Origin: Ferrimonas aestuarii
GTDB lineage: Bacteria > Pseudomonadota > Gammaproteobacteria > Enterobacterales > Shewanellaceae
DNA: 64,000 nucleotides
Direction: 5' to 3'
NCBI RefSeq assembly: GCF_005116665.1
Contig: NZ_SWCJ01000003.1
Location: 1 to 64,000, forward strand
Positions 55,196 to 62,077 of this stretch are shown in pieces; positions within the stretch are counted from its first letter, which is position 1, and every line of letters starts with the position of its first letter. Below the pieces are notes generated by a model, which worked only from the letters and a program-made list of their open reading frames with translations, was not told the DNA's origin and searched no databases. The position numbers and the translations under genes were made by a program.

Positions 55196-56059
55196 ATGCT
55201 GTATTGCTTTGAACAATTTGAACTGGATACCGAACGACACAGTTTGAGATGTGATCAAGATCTACTCCAATGTGATGAGCGCTCCATTCGGTTACTCATA
55301 CTACTCGCGGAGTCGGCGCCTGAGCCGGTTTCCCAGCAACAGCTACTGGATCAGCTTTGGCCAGATACCGTAGTTAGTAATTGGTCTGTATCGCGGTTAA
55401 TTTCAGACACTCGTAAACTGCTTGCCAAACAAGGGGTTGAATTTCAAGTAATTCAAACAGTACATGGCCGCGGTTATCGTCTAGCCAGCGAAGCCCAAGA
55501 AAGACTAAGAAAATACCAATCTGGTAAAACGACGCCTACGTCTTCTTCGCAGGACTCAGAAACTAAACTTCCTCAATCAGGCCTAATGTTCACCATGCTA
55601 CTAGCCACAAGCATGGTTGCCCTTCTATTCCTAGCAATTTGGCAACTCAATGAGTCCATTGCGCCCGAAGAGCTGCCGAATCCATTGGCCCGAATACTTT
55701 GGGTTGATGATCATCCTGAAAACAACCTAAACGAAACCAAATTCTTAAACAGCCAACAAGTTGCCATATTCACCGTTACCTCAACAGAAGAGGCGCTGCA
55801 GCTGCTCACCATTTATCGTTACGACGTAGTTATTTCAGACATGGGGCGAAATGGAGATTGGCTCGCAGGACTCAAATTGGTCAAGGCTTTGAGAGAAAAG
55901 GGCGACAGGACTCCCTTTCTTATCTACACATTCAAACCATCAGAGGCTCAGATAAAGATGGTTCATGAACAGGGAGCACAGGGCGTGACAGGCGACCCCT
56001 TTAGCCTATATCAAATGCTTGCAGAGCATATCCCGCTGCCAAAACAGATTGAATTATAA
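55196..56059 (+). CDS. Membrane-anchored winged-helix protein with C-terminal receiver-like domain
   Basis: The 287-residue protein has an OmpR/ToxR-type winged helix at about 5-97 (NWSVSRLISDTRKLLAKQGV, HGRGYRL), a linker, one membrane helix near 130-150 and a receiver-like domain from about 165. The receiver shows ILWVDDHPENN (D171, D172), VISDMGR (D215 as phosphoacceptor candidate) and GAQGVTGDP, where the usual Lys before Pro is replaced by Asp. With the DNA-binding domain in the cytoplasm and one helix, the receiver should lie in the periplasm. ToxR/CadC-like control is inferred; the target may be nqr. No kinase is adjacent. Confidence 0.72.
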   Translation: MLYCFEQFELDTERHSLRCDQDLLQCDERSIRLLILLAESAPEPVSQQQLLDQLWPDTVVSNWSVSRLISDTRKLLAKQGVEFQVIQTVHGRGYRLASEAQERLRKYQSGKTTPTSSSQDSETKLPQSGLMFTMLLATSMVALLFLAIWQLNESIAPEELPNPLARILWVDDHPENNLNETKFLNSQQVAIFTVTSTEEALQLLTIYRYDVVISDMGRNGDWLAGLKLVKALREKGDRTPFLIYTFKPSEAQIKMVHEQGAQGVTGDPFSLYQMLAEHIPLPKQIEL

Positions 56060-56149
56060 CGAAAGAGTCACAGTTTAACCTATTGATTTAAATGAATTTC
56101 AATTTCTTTCAAATCTATTCAAAGGCAAATCAAAGCAATACAGGATAGA

Positions 56150-56247
56150 ACTAGTCCTAGTGATGCGAATTGGTGGTGAAGGATCACCCTGACTATCCGT
56201 ACTCGCTTTGAGCCGTTAGATTTGTACCTGTCTGACGGCTTTCTTTT
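56150..56247 (+). ncRNA. Possible small RNA ending in terminator
   Basis: This stretch carries a small hairpin GGTGA-AGGA-TCACC at 56175-56188, a single-stranded linker, and the terminator at 56211. It may be an independent small RNA or only the 3' end of the upstream transcript. The promoter was not identified with confidence. Confidence 0.25.
56211..56247 (+). terminator. Terminator downstream of the wHTH-TM-receiver gene
   Basis: AGCCGTTAGA and TCTGACGGCT pair (one G-U) around a ten-base loop, followed by TTCTTTT. Confidence 0.75.
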
Positions 56248-56323
56248 GCCCGCCTTTCACTAATCACAGCACCTTACTCCTATTTTTGTTACCCTGCTGG
56301 CAGGACAACATTAGGAACTCACT

Positions 56324-56929
56324 ATGAACCTACTAAAATGGGCGCCACTGCTTAGCGCGTTTATCCTAGCGCCGACTCAAGCCGCCGACCAAATTCTGAC
56401 CCTTGAAGACGGCCGCCAAATTCTTCTTAAAGATGATTTCACTTGGCAGTACATGCCAAAAGAAGAAACTAAAGCGCTAACCAATGAGACGATGAAACCG
56501 GAGGTTAACACTCCCGCTCTCCAGGCTCAGCCAATTCCAACTCAAACCGCAAAACTCGCCAACTCAACCGTAGGCGTTGCCTTTAGCATCAACCAGCAAC
56601 AGCCAATCATGCAGATAAGCCAAGCGGGTTTTCATGTTGTATTGGAGAGTGCCCATTACGAAGACGGGGAATTGGTCATTCCTACCACCATTCACAACAA
56701 CGGCATTGAACCAGTGGTGGAGATCTACATTACCTTGAGCCTTTATGATGCCAATGGCCAACTTCTCGCTCAAGATGAATACCCAGTGTGGCAGGCCATT
56801 AAGCGTATGGCGAGCACCTATCTACGTCCTGGTAACCAAGAGAAGGGCACCGACATTCGCATTGAACTTCCCAAGCACAGCGAGTTCCGAGTTACCGGCC
56901 AAATTAGCGATACCGATACTCGCGGCTAA
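56324..56929 (+). CDS. Exported DUF3157-family protein
   Basis: The 201-residue protein has a signal peptide ending at TQAA (residue 21) followed by DQILTLEDGRQILLKDDFTW, the opening typical of DUF3157 proteins of Vibrio and Shewanella. A proline/threonine-rich linker (about 60-85) joins a beta-rich C-terminal domain. Function is unknown. It stands alone with an AGGA-type ribosome site nearby. Confidence 0.7.
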   Translation: MNLLKWAPLLSAFILAPTQAADQILTLEDGRQILLKDDFTWQYMPKEETKALTNETMKPEVNTPALQAQPIPTQTAKLANSTVGVAFSINQQQPIMQISQAGFHVVLESAHYEDGELVIPTTIHNNGIEPVVEIYITLSLYDANGQLLAQDEYPVWQAIKRMASTYLRPGNQEKGTDIRIELPKHSEFRVTGQISDTDTRG

Positions 56930-57257
56930 CCCACCACGTTAATGACAAAAGCACAACGCGGAAAAAATTGAGCCTGATCACGCCCCAAAAGGTCAGGCTG
57001 ATTTCGCTAATGCCACCAAAAGAAATACACACAAACAACCAAGATAACCCAACTTGACAGCATATAACACTGAGGTTAATTGCAATTTGTTATTCACCAA
57101 TAACATTTTCGAATGCACACCTCGGACAACTATCAGCGCAATTGCCAACCACAGCCTTTAGGAGTACAACATCCGAAAGGAGTCACCCCCCCCTATTATT
57201 TTCATAAAAAACAGAATTAATCCCTACTAAATCAATTGCACTATAACAGGTAACATC
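56930..57257. other. Intergenic region upstream of the symporter
   Basis: A weak terminator-like stem AGCCTGA/TCAGGCT at 56971-56999 follows the DUF3157 gene. A dyad GTTATT-CACC-AATAAC at 57089-57104 is a possible operator for the symporter gene. A run of eight or so C at 57187 onward precedes the start. No gene was seen. Confidence 0.45.
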
Positions 57258-58520
57258 GTGTCTAAAGCTAAACACCTTCTCAGTAACATAGGTGTACAAG
57301 TGGTCATCGCTATGATCATCGGTACCCTAGTCGGCATCGCCATGGGCGAGTCAGCGGCCATGTTTGCTCCACTTGGTAGCATCTTTATCCATCTAATTAA
57401 GATGCTGGTTATTCCACTGGTGGCGGTTGCCATCATCAGCGGTGCTGCCGGTCTAGGTAACAGCCACGCGGCAGGTAAAGTTGGCCTTACCACCCTAGCT
57501 TTCTTCGGCATCACCTCCGCCTTGGCGGTCGCTTTAGCTTTGTTCCTAGGTGAGACCTTTAAGCCAGGGATGGGTATCGACTTTGGTAGCGTCAACGCCA
57601 TGTTTGATGGTGATTTAGCGGCAAAAGGGGAATTACCGACCTTCTGGGCCACCATGATTGGCATGATCCCAACCAACGTATTTACCTCACTGTATGATGG
57701 CAACATCCTGCAAATCTTGGTGTTCTGCCTGTTCTTCGGTATTGGCCTGTCCAAAGTGGATTCAGAGCGCTCCAAGCCGCTTATCGACGGCATCAACACC
57801 ATCGTTGACGCCTTCATTTGGATGATCAACGTGGTAATGAAGATCGCGCCTATTGGCGTATTTGGCTTGATGGCCGAAGCCGTGGGCACCTTTGGTTTTG
57901 CCGCACTCAGCACAGTGATGAACCTAGTGATCGTCTACATTGCCGCCATCGCCATCTTCGGCTTCATCGCTTACCCATTGATGATTAAAGCCTTTACCAA
58001 GATTCCTGTGGGCAAATTCCTGTCCGCTATGAAGCGTCCTCAGGCCGTAGCGCTGTCTACCGCTTCCTCGATGGCAACTCTGCCTGTCACCATGGATACC
58101 TGCGAAAAAGAGCTTGGTATTCGCAGCTCGACTTCCAGCTTCGTATTGCCATTGGGCGCCACCATTAACATGAGTGGTAATGCCATCTACTATGGTCTAG
58201 TTGCGGTGTTTTTTGCCCAAGCCTTCGGGGTGGACCTGAGCATGGGGGCCTACGTTGCCATCATTCTGACCTCTACTCTGGGTGCCGTTGGCCAAGCTGG
58301 CGTTCCGGGGCCATCCTTCTTGGTGGTTGCAGTACTGCTAGCAGCAGGCATTCCGATTGAAGGTCTACCTTTACTGTTCGCCCTTGACCGTATCTTTGAC
58401 ATGATTCGTACCGCCCTGAACATCACTGGCGACGCCGTCGGAGCTGCCATTGTCGATGCCATGGTTGGTGAAGAGCCATCAGAACAAGCTCAAGCGCAGC
58501 CAGTGGCCAGCAACCGCTGA
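57258..58520 (+). CDS. Dicarboxylate/amino acid:cation symporter (GltP/DctA/SstT family)
   Basis: The 420-residue protein belongs to the glutamate/dicarboxylate transporter family. The serine-rich re-entrant loop reads STASSMATLPVTM and the second half has VLPLGATINMSGNAIYYG and GQAGVPGPSFLVV. It imports glutamate, aspartate, serine or C4-dicarboxylates with Na+ or H+. The start is a GTG at 57258. It has its own terminator. Confidence 0.9.
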   Translation: MSKAKHLLSNIGVQVVIAMIIGTLVGIAMGESAAMFAPLGSIFIHLIKMLVIPLVAVAIISGAAGLGNSHAAGKVGLTTLAFFGITSALAVALALFLGETFKPGMGIDFGSVNAMFDGDLAAKGELPTFWATMIGMIPTNVFTSLYDGNILQILVFCLFFGIGLSKVDSERSKPLIDGINTIVDAFIWMINVVMKIAPIGVFGLMAEAVGTFGFAALSTVMNLVIVYIAAIAIFGFIAYPLMIKAFTKIPVGKFLSAMKRPQAVALSTASSMATLPVTMDTCEKELGIRSSTSSFVLPLGATINMSGNAIYYGLVAVFFAQAFGVDLSMGAYVAIILTSTLGAVGQAGVPGPSFLVVAVLLAAGIPIEGLPLLFALDRIFDMIRTALNITGDAVGAAIVDAMVGEEPSEQAQAQPVASNR

Positions 58521-58540
58521 TCACTCGATTATCTATAATA

Positions 58541-58568
58541 CAGGCCGCTTAATGCGGCCTGTTTGTTT
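58541..58568 (+). terminator. Terminator of the symporter gene
   Basis: CAGGCCGC-TTAAT-GCGGCCTG is followed by TTTGTTTTT, 20 bases after the stop. Confidence 0.88.
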
Positions 58569-58626
58569 TTCAGACTAAGCGTTGATAAAGTAGCAAATTC
58601 AAACAAGCGTTTAACTGGAAAACACT

Positions 58627-59055
58627 ATGAGCATGGAAGCATTTAAGCGGGACTTCCCCATCCACACTGCCATCAATGTCGCTTGGGGTGAAATGGATGC
58701 CCTACAGCACGTCAATAACGTGGTCTACTTTCGCTACTTTGAAACCGCCCGCATCGATTTCTTCAATCAGATTGGCCTGATGAAAACTCTGAAAACCCAA
58801 GGGATTGGTCCAATTTTAGCGGAGACCAAATGTCGCTATAAGCGGCCAGTCGTCTTCCCAGATACCCTTTGGGTTGGCACCAAAATTGGTGAACTAGGCC
58901 AGGATCGCTTCACCATGGAATATCACATCTACAGTGAAAGCCAGCAGAGTATCACTACCATTGGCAGCGCCGATGTGGTGGTTTTCGACTTCAAGAACAA
59001 CTGCAAAAGCCAGATTCCAGCTGAGATTCGCAGCGCCCTACTCCAATATCAATAG
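58627..59055 (+). CDS. Hotdog-fold acyl-CoA thioesterase (4HBT type)
   Basis: The 142-residue protein carries the 4-hydroxybenzoyl-CoA thioesterase motif: WGEMDALQHVNNVVYFRYFE, with the catalytic Asp in the position used by YbgC/FadM-type enzymes. It should cleave an acyl-CoA or acyl-ACP thioester in the cytoplasm. Substrate is unknown. Confidence 0.88.
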   Translation: MSMEAFKRDFPIHTAINVAWGEMDALQHVNNVVYFRYFETARIDFFNQIGLMKTLKTQGIGPILAETKCRYKRPVVFPDTLWVGTKIGELGQDRFTMEYHIYSESQQSITTIGSADVVVFDFKNNCKSQIPAEIRSALLQYQ

Positions 59056-59201
59056 GCCGAGCGACTCTGCCGCCACATACCAATCCTTAGAAGCGGGCAT
59101 TCGACCCGCTTTTTCTTACGAGCAGCTTCCAATATCTACCTGATAGATCACGTCCTTTGACTAAACTTTAGCCGTAATCAATCCAACTAAAGGAATAATG
59201 G

Positions 59202-60347
59202 ATGAAATTGGCTCGCTCCCTATTTGCCCTATGCTGCATCAGCCCAATGACTCTGGCCGATCCCATTTTTGATGATGGTAACAACCTGCTTACCGTTGGA
59301 GGGTGGCTGGGAATCTCTCTCATCAACAGTGAAAGTGATACCTTTCTCGCCGACGCTTCATCACGGATGAACTTTCACTTTCATCGCAATATGGGAGAGG
59401 GTTGGAAAGTCGAAGCCAAAGCCGAGTGGGGCTTTAACACCATAGATCACACCACCTCATTGGCGTTTCGGGGTGACAGTTTGCAGTCACAACGTGAAGG
59501 GGACTTTTTCTTCAATCGCCAAGGCTGGGTTGGAGTATCACACCAAGGATATGGCCGTCTTACTGCCGGCAAGCAGTGGTCAATCTATTATGACGTCACT
59601 GAGATCACCGACTACTTCGTCACCACTGGTGGTTTGGCCAGCGGCGTCTATAACTTCGGCACCGACGGTGGCATCTCCGGTACGGGGCGTGCCGACAGCG
59701 CCATCATCTATCGAAAGTCTTGGGGGGCGTTCACCTTGGGCCTTCAGTACCAAGCGAACGTCGACAACCTAATTGAAGTGGTGCCCCAAGAGTGCATCGA
59801 CAACCCCGAACAACCATTCTGCCAAGACAACAACTTCAACATCAATTATGACGATACCTACGGCATCGCGGCTCTCTATCATTGGCAGCAGTGGCAATTT
59901 GGCATCGCATTCAACACCGGTGAATACACACCCGAAGACAGCCGTATCTCCGCCGACAACGACGACGCCCTCGCCTTCAGTGCCAAATACGGCACTCTCT
60001 ATGATAAGGGGCTCCATCTCGCGGCAGTGTACGCCCACACCCAACGTCACGAAATTGATGACATGGGCCGTATCTTTGATGGCGACGGCTATGAATTGAT
60101 GCTGACCTACACCCTAGAAAACCAGTTGACCTTGGTATCAGGCCTGAATTGGCTTGAGTCCAACAACAGCGAATACAACAACGCCAACGGCGAATTCCGC
60201 CGGCGCTTCTACGTACTGGGCTTGCACTACCTCTGGAACAACATGGCGCTGGTTTACCTTGAAGCCAAGTTGGATGACAGCAGCATCGGCTTTGATAACC
60301 TCGATGAGGAAAACGCCTATGGGGTGGGAATGAGGGTCTACTTTTAA
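59202..60347 (+). CDS. Gram-negative porin
   Basis: The 381-residue protein has a signal peptide (to LADP, about residue 20), alternating amphipathic strands and a C-terminal strand ending MRVYF, the signal for outer-membrane insertion. Features such as FFNRQGWVGVSHQGYGRLTA and GRLTAGKQWSIYYDVTEITD fit the trimeric porin family. Extracellular loops are acidic, including one with two cysteines (PQECIDNPEQPFC). Substrate preference is unknown. Confidence 0.88.
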   Translation: MKLARSLFALCCISPMTLADPIFDDGNNLLTVGGWLGISLINSESDTFLADASSRMNFHFHRNMGEGWKVEAKAEWGFNTIDHTTSLAFRGDSLQSQREGDFFFNRQGWVGVSHQGYGRLTAGKQWSIYYDVTEITDYFVTTGGLASGVYNFGTDGGISGTGRADSAIIYRKSWGAFTLGLQYQANVDNLIEVVPQECIDNPEQPFCQDNNFNINYDDTYGIAALYHWQQWQFGIAFNTGEYTPEDSRISADNDDALAFSAKYGTLYDKGLHLAAVYAHTQRHEIDDMGRIFDGDGYELMLTYTLENQLTLVSGLNWLESNNSEYNNANGEFRRRFYVLGLHYLWNNMALVYLEAKLDDSSIGFDNLDEENAYGVGMRVYF

Positions 60348-60519
60348 TACCGAAAATCTCACTTTAGAGCCACTGACGCTTCACTTTTTGGCCTTACCTG
60401 AGAGCCGATTAATTTCAACGGAATGAGCGCGCCAGTAGTGCAATTGGTAAAAGCCATTTAGGCTCGGGGTTATCCTTTTATAACCTTGATTCCTATTACG
60501 TTGTACGCCAACATCAAAC

Positions 60520-60545
60520 ACGCCGCTCCAGAAGCGGCGTTTCTC
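60520..60545 (+). terminator. Terminator-like hairpin upstream of glycerate kinase
   Basis: ACGCCGCT and AGCGGCGT pair around CCAGA, followed by TTCT, 20 bases before the next start. It probably ends the porin transcript, or it may attenuate the kinase gene. Confidence 0.6.
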
Positions 60546-60565
60546 CTCACCCACAGGGAACCACC

Positions 60566-61705
60566 ATGAAGATCGTCATTGCTCCCGACTCATTTAAAGA
60601 ATGCCTGACCGCCTTAGAGGTGGCCCAACAGATTGAGCTGGGATTCACAACCGTGTTCCCTCAAGCAGAATTCATCAAAGTTCCCGTTGCCGACGGTGGA
60701 GAAGGAACCGTACAGGCACTGCTTGATGCCACTGGGGGCGATGCCATTAAGGTATCCGTTCACGGCCCCCTAGGGATCCCGGTAACGGCCAGCTACGGAC
60801 TGATTGAGCAAGACGGCCAACCAACCGCAGTGATCGAGATGGCAGCGGCCTCAGGCCTTGATCTGGTGCCACTAGAGAAACGCAACCCGCTCATAACCAG
60901 CAGCTATGGTACCGGCGAGCTGATCAACGATGCCCTAAATAGAGGCGTGCGCCGGTTTATTCTCGGCTTAGGTGGCAGTGCCACCAACGATGGCGGCGCC
61001 GGAATGGCTCAGGCACTGGGCTTTGGTTTTTATGATGCCAAAGGCCTCCCGTTAGCTCCCGGCGGTGAGGTCCTTAGCGCCCTCTGCCACGTCGATACCA
61101 CCAACGTGCATCCCGCGCTGTCTCAAGCAAGCTTTCAGGTGGCTTGTGACGTGGATAATCCTCTGTGCGGCCCTCAAGGTGCCTCGACCATTTTTGGCCC
61201 ACAAAAAGGGGCATCGGCGGCAATGGTAACCACCCTTGAGCTGGCTCTGCAGCATTATGGTGACGTTGTTACTCAGCACGGGTTTGGTGATGAGCGCCAG
61301 ACCCCAGGCGCGGGAGCGGCCGGAGGCATGGGGTTTGGAGCGCTGACGTTGCTAAATGCCAGCTTAAAACCTGGGATCGACATTGTTATCGACACAGTCA
61401 AACTGGAGGAGAAACTCAAAGGAGCCAGCTTGGTGATCACCGGTGAGGGGCGGCTGGACAGTCAAACCCTAAGAGGCAAAACGCCGATGGGGGTAGCAAA
61501 ATGTGCTGCTAAGCATCAGATACCGCTCATCGGCATCGCCGGCAGCGTTAGCTCGGATGCCAACGTACTGTTGGAGCACGGTTTCAGCGCACTGTTCTCC
61601 ATCACCCCAGGTGCCAGTGACCTACGCCCGCTGCTAAACAATGCCGCGGATAATCTTAAAGCCACATCGGTTAACATCGCCGCCGCATTGCGCATCTCGT
61701 TGTAG
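60566..61705 (+). CDS. Glycerate 2-kinase
   Basis: The 379-residue protein is a class I glycerate kinase (GarK/GlxK type) that phosphorylates D-glycerate with ATP. Diagnostic segments are MKIVIAPDSFKECLTALEVA, VPVADGGEGTVQALL, LGLGGSATNDGGAGMAQALG and ITGEGRLDSQTLRGKTPMGV. It stands alone; no glyoxylate or glucarate genes are adjacent. Confidence 0.93.
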   Translation: MKIVIAPDSFKECLTALEVAQQIELGFTTVFPQAEFIKVPVADGGEGTVQALLDATGGDAIKVSVHGPLGIPVTASYGLIEQDGQPTAVIEMAAASGLDLVPLEKRNPLITSSYGTGELINDALNRGVRRFILGLGGSATNDGGAGMAQALGFGFYDAKGLPLAPGGEVLSALCHVDTTNVHPALSQASFQVACDVDNPLCGPQGASTIFGPQKGASAAMVTTLELALQHYGDVVTQHGFGDERQTPGAGAAGGMGFGALTLLNASLKPGIDIVIDTVKLEEKLKGASLVITGEGRLDSQTLRGKTPMGVAKCAAKHQIPLIGIAGSVSSDANVLLEHGFSALFSITPGASDLRPLLNNAADNLKATSVNIAAALRISL

Positions 61706-61909
61706 ATCGAAAGGCGGCGTTCCAGATCTAGAGCGGCGCCTTAGCTCACTCATTAAAACTTAGTAACACTCTTGCCCTGACACCCTCGAATCTCAATCAG
61801 CCCCGCCATCAGCCCATCTGCGGTTATGAAGCCTAAAATTGAAATAGGAAAAAGGCTTTCATTTAACAATTAACGTTTTATTTACAATGAGTTTTCTGGA
61901 AGGATGAGC

Positions 61910-61923
61910 AATCGGTACCGATT
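61910..61923. promoter_or_regulatory. Palindrome AATCGGTACCGATT (operator candidate 1)
   Basis: A perfect 14-base palindrome lies 155 bases upstream of the M16 protease gene. It shares the core CGGTACCG with a second palindrome at 62035, centre-to-centre 124 bases apart. A dimeric repressor or activator is suspected; none is known for this sequence. Confidence 0.4.
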
Positions 61924-62034
61924 GGAAAATCGCGGTTTTCAACATAAAAACACACCAGCATCTAGGGCATCCGCATCAACGGCGGCGGCGAATCACTTGC
62001 CTTAAGTGACACGACAAAGCTTGCACTGCATAAG

Positions 62035-62046
62035 GTCGGTACCGAC
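62035..62046. promoter_or_regulatory. Palindrome GTCGGTACCGAC (operator candidate 2)
   Basis: A perfect 12-base palindrome 31 bases upstream of the M16 protease ATG, close to where the transcript leader should be. It shares CGGTACCG with the palindrome at 61910. Confidence 0.4.
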
Positions 62047-62077
62047 TAACAATAACAATCGTCCAAGGAAGAACCAC

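Larger units (their letters stand above)
61706..62077. other. Intergenic region upstream of the M16 protease gene
   Basis: The 372 bases hold no convincing gene. They contain two palindromes with the same CGGTACCG core (61910-61923 and 62035-62046) and a small hairpin CACTT/AAGTG between them. Confidence 0.5.

Noticed and set aside
60432..60510. tRNA-like stretch with GCAATTGGTAAAAGC and a hairpin GGTTAT/ATAACC
   Set aside because: The D-arm resemblance is superficial; no matching acceptor stem, anticodon stem or CCA end could be drawn.
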